DNA from: Glutamicibacter soli
GTDB lineage: Bacteria > Actinomycetota > Actinomycetes > Actinomycetales > Micrococcaceae
Reading direction: 5' to 3'
Assembly (NCBI RefSeq): GCF_003309065.1
Contig: NZ_POAF01000001.1
Span: 310,001 to 374,000 of the forward strand
Length of the DNA: 64,000 nt
A program made the position numbers and the translations under genes. Shown piece after piece: positions 17,129 to 24,317 of the stretch (position 1 is its first letter; each line of letters opens with the position of its first letter). Below the pieces are notes generated by a model. That model did not search any database, was not told the DNA's origin, and saw only the letters and a list, made by a program, of their open reading frames with translations.

Positions 17129-17631
17129 GCGAACCACAGTTCCTTCCGCAGGTCGCCCGACGCGACCCCATGAGCAACCCATTGGTGATGGGGAAATCCT
17201 CGCAGGAATTCCTCGACCTGGCGCAGGAGCCGGTGGATATCTCGCAGTACGCAGGAACCTTCTACGAGGAAGTCGGCGGCCGACCGGTTTTCGCCCAGCT
17301 GACCAAGAACTTCTACGCCTCCGTGGCCGAGGACGAGGACTTCCGCCGGATGTACCCCGAGCAAGACCTGCACCCGGCCCAGGTGCGCCTGCAGTTGTTC
17401 CTGGAGCAGTACTGGGGCGGCCCCACGACCTTCTCCGAGCATCGAGGCCACCCGCGCCTGCGCATGCGCCACCACAACTACCCGATCAACTCGCACTACC
17501 GCGACGTCTGGCTGGGGCACATGAACAAGGCCATCGACCAGCTCGAGCTTCCGATGCTCCAGGCCGAGACGCTGCGCGACTACTTCGAGCGCGCCGCGCA
17601 CTCGCTGCAGAACACCCCGGACACCATGTAG
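17125..17631 (+). CDS. glbO: Truncated haemoglobin, group II (GlbO-like)
   Basis: A 168-residue 2-on-2 globin. The FYxxVGG...F..L...FY start of the fold and YPEQDLHPAQVRLQLFLEQYWGGP are typical of group II truncated haemoglobins, as is HPRLRMRHHNYPI, which includes the proximal-side His. A trailing helix with W...M..A follows. Such proteins bind O2 and detoxify NO or peroxide. The N-terminus is about 30 residues longer than the globin core, and a start at the internal Met16 cannot be excluded. The ATGA overlap with the OsmC gene favours 17125. Confidence 0.92.
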   Translation: MSEPQFLPQVARRDPMSNPLVMGKSSQEFLDLAQEPVDISQYAGTFYEEVGGRPVFAQLTKNFYASVAEDEDFRRMYPEQDLHPAQVRLQLFLEQYWGGPTTFSEHRGHPRLRMRHHNYPINSHYRDVWLGHMNKAIDQLELPMLQAETLRDYFERAAHSLQNTPDTM

Positions 17632-17644
17632 CCTGCCGCAGAGA

Positions 17645-17692
17645 GCGAATGGGCTGGAACTCCCCCGAAGGAGTTCCAGCCCATGGTTCGCT
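17645..17692. terminator. Terminator between glbO and the convergent hypothetical gene
   Basis: ATGGGCTGGAACTCC at 17649-17663 pairs perfectly with 17670-17684 around a 6-nt loop, with outer GCGAA/TTCGC pairs. It lies between convergent genes. No long T-run is present. Confidence 0.8.
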
Positions 17693-17711
17693 TAACGCCC
17701 CGCGCTGCCGC

Positions 17712-18371
17712 CTAGCCCAGCAGCGAGGACCTGCGCAGCACCACGTGCCCGCGGCCGTTGCTGATCCGCACCCAGCTCCCGTTGCGGAAGACCCGGCTTT
17801 CGCTTCCCGGTGCCAGGAATCCCAGGGCCTGCATCGCGAAGGCTGCCCCCATGGGAAGCTCGTGCTCGGCACCGGCAATCGGCGATGACCAGATCCGCTG
17901 GCGGATCTGGGCGACCACTGGCTTTCCGGGATTCTCGGGAAGGGCCTTGGCCACGGCATCGATACCCGTTTGGGCCGCGCTGCGCAGCACGTCGTCGGCG
18001 ATGGCGCCGCTATCGATCCATCCCGAAACCGGTACCGAGATCCCGGCCCAGCGGGGGTTCTCCTGCACCGGAGGAAGTGAGAACTCGACGGAGCCGTCCG
18101 TCATGCGGGCCAGGCGGTCCTGCATCGAAGCCAGGGAGTAGCTGCGCGTCAGCTCCGCCGGCTGGGCCAACCGGTGCACCCGCATGGCGAGGATCGTGTA
18201 TTCGCCCTGGCCCAGGTCTGCGGGAACCAGTACCGGGACGTAGACTGCCAGCGCGGCACCCCGGGCCATGAGCAGCGCCGCATCGTCTTCCACAGTTTTG
18301 GCGCGGCTGATGAAGTTCGCCAGATCCGCCACGGAGGTATTGTCGTCAAAAACTAATGCGCTGCTTGCCAT
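17712..18371 (-). CDS. Conserved hypothetical protein
   Basis: A 219-residue soluble protein with no motif I recognise. An N-terminal region (VFDDNTSVADLANFISRAKTV) resembles an amphipathic helical segment. A mixed alpha/beta middle and a C-terminal beta-rich part (ESRVFRNGSWVRISNG, then VVLRRSSLLG) follow. There is no signal peptide, transmembrane segment or metal-site cluster. Codon use looks like the neighbours and the length is maintained without stops, so it is likely a real gene. Similar genes occur beside tesB in Arthrobacter-type genomes as far as I recall, but no function can be assigned. Confidence 0.65.
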   Translation of the reverse strand: MASSALVFDDNTSVADLANFISRAKTVEDDAALLMARGAALAVYVPVLVPADLGQGEYTILAMRVHRLAQPAELTRSYSLASMQDRLARMTDGSVEFSLPPVQENPRWAGISVPVSGWIDSGAIADDVLRSAAQTGIDAVAKALPENPGKPVVAQIRQRIWSSPIAGAEHELPMGAAFAMQALGFLAPGSESRVFRNGSWVRISNGRGHVVLRRSSLLG

Positions 18372-18545
18372 GCATTCATGGTCTCACGACTCACGTTCGG
18401 CAAATCCCAGCTTCCGCTAATGGCGTCATGAACTGCCATGAAACGTATAGTTGGACGATGAGACTGTGGATGGAAGACGTCATGTTACTTTGCGGTACAC
18501 GGCGTTGCCCTTCCTCCGCATTATGTACCTGAAGGAGTCGAGATC

Positions 18546-19433
18546 GTGTCCGAAGAACTAGGCACAACACAAATGCTGCTGGATCTGCTCAATCTGGATG
18601 GCGATGACCATGCGCGAACCGACGAGGACATCTTCGTCGGACATACGCCGTCGCACACCTTGGGGCGCGTCTTCGGCGGCCAGGTGCTGGCGCAGTCCGT
18701 CGTCGCGGCAACGCGCACGGTCGAACCCAGCCGCGCTGTGCATTCGCTTCACGGCTATTTCCTGCGCCCCGGGGACCCCACCCAGAACATCACCTTCGGC
18801 GTCCAGCGCCTGCGCGACGGACGCTCGTTCTCGGCACGGCGTGTGCACGCCTACCAGAACGGCGAGCCGATTCTGTCGATGATCACCTCGTTCCAGGAAC
18901 CGGCCCAGGGCATCGAGCACTACGATCCGCTGCCGATCTCGGCCCCGGACCCCGAGACGCTGCCGACCACGGCCGAGCTGATCGGGCACATCGACCACCC
19001 GGTGGCCCGCGAGTGGGCCTACCAGAGGCCGTTCGACGTCCGGCATGTCACCGACGCCATCTACCTTCCGCACAAGTTCGAGAAGTCCCCCGAGGCCGTC
19101 GTCTGGCTGCGCACCACCGCCAAGCTGCCCGACGACCCGGCGCTGCATCGCGCCGCCTTGGCCTACGCCAGCGACTACATGCTGCTGGAACCGGTGCTCC
19201 GCGCCCACGGCAAGACTTGGGTCCACCCGGGCTTGAGCGTCGCAAGCCTGGACCATGCAATGTGGTGGCACCGGGATTTCCGCGCCGATGAATGGCTGCT
19301 GTACGTCTTGCATTCGCCGTCGGCCTCATCGGCCCGCGGGCTGGGGACCGGGCAGTTCTTCAACCGAGAGGGAACGCTCGTGGCGACGGTGGCTCAGGAA
19401 GGAATGGTCAGGCTGCCGGAGGACTCGCTGTAG
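18546..19433 (+). CDS. tesB: Acyl-CoA thioesterase II (TesB family)
   Basis: A 295-residue double-hotdog thioesterase that hydrolyses acyl-CoA to free fatty acid and CoA. Characteristic segments are GHTPSHTLGRVFGGQVLAQ (first hotdog), SLHGYFLRPGD, and the second-hotdog stretches ASDYMLLEP, SLDHAMWWH and LLYVLHSPSASSARGLGTGQ, where the catalytic Asp, Gln and small-residue positions lie. The start is GTG at 18546 with AAGGAG 7 nt upstream. It is convergent with soxR, with 21 bp between the stops. Confidence 0.95.
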   Translation: MSEELGTTQMLLDLLNLDGDDHARTDEDIFVGHTPSHTLGRVFGGQVLAQSVVAATRTVEPSRAVHSLHGYFLRPGDPTQNITFGVQRLRDGRSFSARRVHAYQNGEPILSMITSFQEPAQGIEHYDPLPISAPDPETLPTTAELIGHIDHPVAREWAYQRPFDVRHVTDAIYLPHKFEKSPEAVVWLRTTAKLPDDPALHRAALAYASDYMLLEPVLRAHGKTWVHPGLSVASLDHAMWWHRDFRADEWLLYVLHSPSASSARGLGTGQFFNREGTLVATVAQEGMVRLPEDSL

Positions 19434-19454
19434 CGAGCCCAGCGGCGGGCCGGG

Positions 19455-19958
19455 TCAGGTTGGGCGCAAGTCCTCGTCGTCGGCGGCTTCCAGGCGGCGC
19501 GCGCCCGAGCCTTCCTGGGCCAGCGCGTCGTCCGGGTTCAGCAACGTGCAGGCCTGCATTGAGAGGCAGCCGCAGCCGATGCAGCCCATCAAGCGGTCTT
19601 CGAGTTCCTCGATGGCCCTTCGGCGTGCTTCCAGGACCCGTTTCCATTCGGCTGTCGCCCGCAGCCAGTCGGCTTCGGAGGGCATGGTGCTCATCGGCAC
19701 CGGTTCAAGCGCACGTTTGATGTCACTCAACGGAATACCCAGCTTGCTGCCAACGGTGATCAGCGAGATACGCCGCAACATGTGCCGCGGATACCGGCGC
19801 TGGTTGCCCGCCGACCGAAGCGACGCAATGAGTCCCACGTCTTCGTAATAGTGCAGGGCCGAACGGGCGACCCCGGTTCGCTCGCTCACCGAGCCGATGC
19901 TCAGCAGTTCCTGCCCGGGCATCTCGCGAGGCAGCTCTTCGCCGCTCATTGTGTCCAT
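19455..19958 (-). CDS. soxR: Redox-sensing MerR-family regulator SoxR
   Basis: A 167-residue MerR-family activator. The N-terminal winged helix (SVSERTGVARSALHYYEDVGLI) and a long dimerisation helix precede the [2Fe-2S] motif C126-x2-C129-x-C131-x5-C137 (CIGCGCLSMQAC), the exact SoxR signature. Start ATG 19958 has GGAGGTG upstream; an in-frame ATG at 20057 would include the operator DNA. In actinobacteria SoxR responds directly to redox-active compounds rather than through SoxS. It is divergent from a flavin reductase, with a SoxR box between them, so that gene and soxR itself are the likely targets. Confidence 0.95.
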   Translation of the reverse strand: MDTMSGEELPREMPGQELLSIGSVSERTGVARSALHYYEDVGLIASLRSAGNQRRYPRHMLRRISLITVGSKLGIPLSDIKRALEPVPMSTMPSEADWLRATAEWKRVLEARRRAIEELEDRLMGCIGCGCLSMQACTLLNPDDALAQEGSGARRLEAADDEDLRPT

Positions 19959-19975
19959 GATCACCACACCTCCGC

Positions 19976-20006
19976 TTGACCTCAAGTTTACTTGAAGTCT
20001 TAGTGT
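19976..20006 (+). promoter_or_regulatory. SoxR box within a 19-bp-spaced promoter
   Basis: CCTCAAGTTTACTTGAAG at 19980-19997 matches the palindromic SoxR box CCTCAAGTTAACTTGAGG at nearly all positions. It lies between TTGACC (19976-19981) and a weak -10 TAGTGT (20001-20006). The 19-bp spacing is the hallmark of MerR/SoxR-activated promoters, reading toward the flavin reductase. Confidence 0.85.
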
Positions 20007-20096
20007 GGGGCGTATAGATGGTTTAGATTCAGGGCCAGCATCGGCCCTGACCAACACTGGACTGCCCCATACAGCCCAGCAGAAGGATCAGTGAAT

Positions 20097-20600
20097 ATGT
20101 CGACTTTGTCTGATGATTTCCGTACCGCATTCCGTCATCACCCCGCCGGCGTCGCGCTCATCACCGCAACGGTCGACGGCATTCCCTACGGCCTGACGGT
20201 GTCATCGCTGGCCTCGCTGTCCATTGAACCCGTCGCTGTGTCCTTTTCCCTGACCAAGGAGTCCGGAGCCGCAGGAGCGGTCTTGTCCGCATCGAGCTTC
20301 ATGATCCACCTGCTGGGCGAAGACCATCACGAACTGGCAACGAACTTTGCCAAGCCGGGAGCTCCCCGCTTCACCGAGGAACAGGGATTCCAGTTCCTGC
20401 CCACCGGTGAACCGTATTTCCCGCATGCTCCGGTGGCGCTTCGCGCGAGCCTCCACTCCTCGATCAGCATCGGCGGTTCCCGGCTGATCGCCGCCGAGGT
20501 CCACGAGATCCTGCACGGCACCCACCAGCAGCACCTGCTCCACCAAGACCGCCAGTACCTCCGGCTGTCCGGGCTCATGGCCGCCTCGCCAAACACCTAG
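20097..20600 (+). CDS. Flavin reductase family protein
   Basis: A 167-residue flavin-reductase-like domain protein with the FMN-binding split-barrel fold. HHPAGVALITA, GLTVSSLASLSIEP and the Ser/Thr-rich flavin-phosphate region are typical. The family reduces FMN or FAD with NAD(P)H, often supplying monooxygenases. ATG 20097 has AAGGA 9 nt upstream; a GTG at 20091 is too close to that site. The promoter carries a SoxR box, so expression is probably induced by redox-cycling compounds. The gene is followed by a strong terminator, so it is a single-gene unit. Confidence 0.88.
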   Translation: MSTLSDDFRTAFRHHPAGVALITATVDGIPYGLTVSSLASLSIEPVAVSFSLTKESGAAGAVLSASSFMIHLLGEDHHELATNFAKPGAPRFTEEQGFQFLPTGEPYFPHAPVALRASLHSSISIGGSRLIAAEVHEILHGTHQQHLLHQDRQYLRLSGLMAASPNT

Positions 20601-20631
20601 GCGCTCACAGGAGCCCGCGCCGGGGTACGAA

Positions 20632-20659
20632 AAAAGCCGCCACTTTCGTGGCGGCTTTT
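20632..20659. terminator. Bidirectional terminator (flavin reductase / ettA)
   Basis: AAAAGCCGCCAC at 20632-20643 pairs with 20648-20659 around a 4-nt loop, with A-run and T-run on either side. It serves both convergent genes. Confidence 0.93.
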
Positions 20660-20675
20660 CCCTTACCCGGAATCT

Positions 20676-22358
20676 TTAGTCGCGGGTCAAGCGGCGGTGG
20701 GTGACGCGGTGCGGCTTCGCTGCATCCGGGCCCAGGCGCTCAATCTTGTTGGCTTCGTAGGACTCGAAGTTGCCCTCGAACCAGTACCAGTTCGACGGGT
20801 TCTCTTCGGTGCCCTCGTAGGCCAGGATGTGGGTGGCCACGCGGTCCAGGAACCAACGGTCGTGGGAGACGACCACTGCACAGCCCGGGAACTCCAGAAG
20901 CGCGTTTTCCAGCGAGGACAGCGTTTCAACGTCGAGGTCGTTGGTAGGCTCATCGAGCAGCAACAGGTTGCCGCCCTGCTTGAGGGTCAGTGCCAGGTTC
21001 AGGCGGTTGCGCTCACCACCGGAGAGCACACCTGCCTTCTTCTGCTGGTCCGGGCCCTTGAAGCCGAACGCCGAAACATAGGCGCGCGAAGGCATTTCGA
21101 CCTGGCCGACCTGGATGTAGTCCAGTCCGTCCGAAACAACTTCCCACAGGCTCTTGTTCGGATCGATGTTTTCGCGGTTCTGGTCAACGTAGGAGATCTT
21201 GACGGTTTCGCCGACCTTCAGGTTGCCGCCGTCCAGCTGCTCCATGCCCACGATGGTCTTGAACAAGGTCGACTTACCGACACCGTTCGGACCGATAACG
21301 CCAACGATGCCGTTGCGCGGCAGCGAGAACGATAGGCCGTCGATGAGGACGCGGTCGCCGAAGCCCTTCTTCAGGTCCGTGGCCTCGATAACTACCTGGC
21401 CCAGGCGCGGGCCTGGCGGGATCTGGATCTCTTCGAAGTCAAGCTTGCGGGTGCGCTCGGCTTCGGCTGCCATTTCCTCGTAACGTGCCAGACGGGCCTT
21501 GGACTTGGTCTGGCGTCCCTTGGCATTGGAGCGAACCCATTCGAGTTCCTCGGCCAGGCGCTTTGCCAGCTTCTGGTCCTTCTTGCCCTGGACCTCCATG
21601 CGTTCGCGCTTCTTCTCCAGGTAGGTGGAGTAGTTGCCCTCGTATGGGTGCAGACGACCGCGGTCGACTTCACAGATCCATTCGGCGACGTGATCGAGGA
21701 AGTAACGGTCGTGGGTCACGGCCAGTACGGCGCCCGGGTAGGCCGACAGGTGCTGCTCCAGCCACAGGACCGACTCGGCGTCCAAGTGGTTGGTGGGCTC
21801 ATCGAGCAGCAGCAGGTCCGGCTTCTGCAGAAGCAGCTTGCACAGTGCTACACGACGGCGCTCACCACCGGAGAGGTGGGTGACCATTTCGTCGCCCGGC
21901 GGGCAGCGCAGGGCATCCATGGCCTGTTCAAGCTGGTTGTCGATGTCCCAAGCGTCGGCAGCGTCAATCGCTTCCTGCAGCTTGCCCATCTCTTCCAGCA
22001 GGGCATCGAAGTCGGCGCCGTCTTGGGCCATTTCTTCGGAGATTTCGTTGAAGCGCTGGATCTTTTCGTAGATCTCGCCAACGCCTTCCTGGACGTTGCC
22101 CAGGACAGTCTTTTCTTCGTTCAGCGGCGGTTCCTGCAGGAGGATGCCGACCGAGTAGCCTGGTGAGAGTCGAGCCTCACCGTTCGACGGGGTATCAATC
22201 CCCGCCATGATCTTCAGGATTGTTGACTTACCAGCACCGTTAGGGCCCACGACACCAATTTTGGCGCCCGGATAGAACGACATGCTGACATCGTCAAGAA
22301 TGACTTTGTCACCAACGGCCTTGCGAGCCTTGGTCATCGTATAAATGAATTCCGCCAT
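20676..22358 (-). CDS. ettA: Energy-dependent translational throttle protein EttA (ABC-F)
   Basis: A 560-residue ABC-F ATPase with two nucleotide-binding domains and no membrane part. The first Walker A GPNGAGKS is at 38-45 with signature LSGGERRR. The charged P-site tRNA-interaction linker contains KSKARLARYEEM. The second domain has GPNGVGKS and LSGGERNR. EttA binds the ribosomal E site and gates early elongation according to the ADP/ATP ratio. M. tuberculosis Rv2477c is the counterpart, followed as here by an SSB-like gene. ATG 22358 is the usual start (MAEFIYTM). Confidence 0.97.
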   Translation of the reverse strand: MAEFIYTMTKARKAVGDKVILDDVSMSFYPGAKIGVVGPNGAGKSTILKIMAGIDTPSNGEARLSPGYSVGILLQEPPLNEEKTVLGNVQEGVGEIYEKIQRFNEISEEMAQDGADFDALLEEMGKLQEAIDAADAWDIDNQLEQAMDALRCPPGDEMVTHLSGGERRRVALCKLLLQKPDLLLLDEPTNHLDAESVLWLEQHLSAYPGAVLAVTHDRYFLDHVAEWICEVDRGRLHPYEGNYSTYLEKKRERMEVQGKKDQKLAKRLAEELEWVRSNAKGRQTKSKARLARYEEMAAEAERTRKLDFEEIQIPPGPRLGQVVIEATDLKKGFGDRVLIDGLSFSLPRNGIVGVIGPNGVGKSTLFKTIVGMEQLDGGNLKVGETVKISYVDQNRENIDPNKSLWEVVSDGLDYIQVGQVEMPSRAYVSAFGFKGPDQQKKAGVLSGGERNRLNLALTLKQGGNLLLLDEPTNDLDVETLSSLENALLEFPGCAVVVSHDRWFLDRVATHILAYEGTEENPSNWYWFEGNFESYEANKIERLGPDAAKPHRVTHRRLTRD

Positions 22359-22471
22359 ACCCTTAAGGCTAGTCTGTCGCAGGCTCCAAAACCCAATCCA
22401 TGGGGCAGAATCTTCCTCTCACGGTGCCCGGATTCACAAAGTCCGCCCGGGCACCGAAGGTTTTGCGGGTT

Positions 22472-22945
22472 TCAGGCCGCGTCGGTGTCCTCGCTGGCCC
22501 ACATGTTCTCTCCCCGCACTTCGTCCGAAGATCGAGAATTCCCCGCGGCCGAGGTGTGCGTCACGCGTTCGGCTTCGCCGCCGTCACTGCGAACCTTGGT
22601 GAATAGCGACGTGCCGAACCTGAGATCATGGCCCAGCGAATATGCCTCGAGGTCGGCGCTCATCCCCCGGGTGCCGTCGGGCCGGTCAAACTGTCGAATC
22701 TGCAGTTTTCCGAAGATCACCAAATGGTCTCCTTGGGCAATCGACTCCATCGCGTTTTCTGCCAGGGCGCGAAATGCCGAGATGGAAAACCAGCTGGTTG
22801 CGCCATCGACCCACTGCCCGGTTTCGCCGTCGCGTTTGCGTTCATGAGTCGCAACACGGAACTTGAGTACCGCGAGTCCCTTCGGGGTAATGCTCAATTG
22901 CGGTTCCGTACCGACAATCCCCCGGATGGTCATCAAATCGGTCAT
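22472..22945 (-). CDS. Single-stranded DNA-binding protein-like (OB fold)
   Basis: A 157-residue SSB-family protein. The OB-fold is recognisable from IRGIVGTEPQLSITPKGLAVLKFRVATHERKRD, the WFSISAFRALAENA strand and GDHLVIFGKLQIRQFDRPDG. The C-terminal tail is short and lacks the acidic DDDIPF-type tip of replicative SSB, so this is probably a secondary SSB, like Rv2478c. ATG 22945 has AGGAG 8 nt upstream; the in-frame ATG at 22996 lacks one. It lies 113 bp upstream of ettA on the same strand. Confidence 0.88.
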   Translation of the reverse strand: MTDLMTIRGIVGTEPQLSITPKGLAVLKFRVATHERKRDGETGQWVDGATSWFSISAFRALAENAMESIAQGDHLVIFGKLQIRQFDRPDGTRGMSADLEAYSLGHDLRFGTSLFTKVRSDGGEAERVTHTSAAGNSRSSDEVRGENMWASEDTDAA

Positions 22946-23017
22946 GGCCTGTTCTCCTTTGAACGTGGAACCAGCGAATGCCGGCTTCCACTCCATGTTC
23001 AGCCATGCTCCTTTTAT

Positions 23018-23929
23018 TCAGGACCGAATCGGACGATCTGTGGATAATCGCGGTGTTGCCGGTTCGCCGAAGGCGCGGACGGACAGCATGACAGCAATCA
23101 GAATTGCAGGAAGGATCCACCCGGACCATCCGAGGATCGAGGCCTTTTGCGTATCAAGGATTACGCCTATCACCATGAATAGCGATACGAGTCCCGCACT
23201 GGCGTTGAAGATCGCGTGGGCGAGGGCGGCAGGCCAGACCGACTGGGAGAAGGTCCGCAACCAGGCGAAGAATGCGCCCACCACAACGCACATTCCACAC
23301 ATGGACACTACGCCCCATGCTCCGTCGGCCAACGGGTAGTTGTAGCCGAGAAGGATTAGTGGTGCATGCCAAATTCCCCACACGATTCCGGAAATCAGAA
23401 TGGCGGGAAGTTGGCCCATCGGCTGCAGGCGGGGCCACAACCAGCCACGCCAACCGACTTCTTCACCCAGAGCAGGAAGCAGGTTCATCAGTCCCGCAAC
23501 AAGGATCAAACCACCCTGATCTGCGAGGTAGTGGCCGATACCATCCTCGCCTGAAACGATTTTCAAGATCGTGAAGTTCTGCAGATCCCCGGGAAAGACG
23601 CCGAGCCAGGACCCGACGAAGACCGCCTGGAGGATCAAGAACACCGGAATCAGTATTCCGAGCAGCATGGCGGTGATGAACCGCCAAGGACGGCGCACTG
23701 GCCACATGCCGACGTGCTCAAAAAATTTACCGAGCTTCCCTTCGAGGGACGCTACGATAACAGCCGCAATGCTCGGAGTGATCATCATCGCCAGCGCGAT
23801 CCACCTGAATGATGGATGGGCAAGTCCCCCGCCAAGCCATAGCGGCATGGCGACGATCCACGCAAGAATCATGCTCAAGAGACAGAACAGCACAGTTCCT
23901 TGAACTCTCCCGATTTTCCATCGCTGCAC
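23018..23929 (-). CDS. CPBP-family intramembrane glutamic endopeptidase
   Basis: A 303-residue polytopic membrane protein with about eight hydrophobic segments. The CPBP/Abi motifs are present in order: EEVGWRG (motif 1, paired Glu and Arg), GIWHAPL (motif 2, His) and HAIFN (motif 3, His/Asn). Family members are CAAX prenyl-protease-like enzymes. In bacteria they are linked to bacteriocin immunity or processing, though most are uncharacterised. It is a lone gene between the ssb-like gene and tRNA-Arg, at the junction between conserved core and accessory DNA. Confidence 0.85.
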   Translation of the reverse strand: MQRWKIGRVQGTVLFCLLSMILAWIVAMPLWLGGGLAHPSFRWIALAMMITPSIAAVIVASLEGKLGKFFEHVGMWPVRRPWRFITAMLLGILIPVFLILQAVFVGSWLGVFPGDLQNFTILKIVSGEDGIGHYLADQGGLILVAGLMNLLPALGEEVGWRGWLWPRLQPMGQLPAILISGIVWGIWHAPLILLGYNYPLADGAWGVVSMCGMCVVVGAFFAWLRTFSQSVWPAALAHAIFNASAGLVSLFMVIGVILDTQKASILGWSGWILPAILIAVMLSVRAFGEPATPRLSTDRPIRS

Positions 23930-24032
23930 GTTAACCTCGCCTAATCAGCAACTGTAAAACCACTGCCAATCCCACCCTATCCGTTTCGAATCGCGTTCCA
24001 TGCGAACCATAGGCTAAACTATTTTGGGTTCT

Positions 24033-24106
24033 GCCTCCGTAGCTCAGCTGGATAGAGCAAGAGCCTTCTAATCTCTAGGTCGTGGGTTCGAATCCCGCCG
24101 GGGGCG
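24033..24106 (+). tRNA. tRNA-Arg (anticodon TCT)
   Basis: A 74-nt cloverleaf. The acceptor stem is GCCTCCG/CGGGGGC with one T-G pair, the D-arm is GCTC/GAGC, the anticodon loop CTTCTAA gives anticodon TCT, and the T-loop is TTCGAAT. CCA is not encoded. Confidence 0.96.
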
Positions 24107-24114
24107 CAAAACAG

Positions 24115-24159
24115 GAACCGCCGTTCACTTGGTCAAACAGGTGCACGGCGGTTCTTTTC
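24115..24159 (+). terminator. Terminator downstream of tRNA-Arg
   Basis: GAACCGCCGT at 24115-24124 pairs with ACGGCGGTTC at 24145-24154, followed by TTTTC. Confidence 0.85.
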
Positions 24160-24317
24160 TTCGGTCAGAAACCTCTAGTCCAGTCCGCCGCAATCCCCGG
24201 ATGCCAACATTGACAAGGCTCTTGTCACTGCAGGCGGTCCCTGAACCGGGCTGATCGATCGCGACTGGCATTGTGAGCCAGCGCGAGGGCGTGCTGCGGA
24301 CCGCGCTTTCTCCACCG
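24160..24317. other. Intergenic stretch between tRNA-Arg terminator and FAD dehydrogenase
   Basis: About 160 bp with no credible gene, hairpin or promoter. It is downstream of a minus-strand gene and a plus-strand tRNA. Confidence 0.5.
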
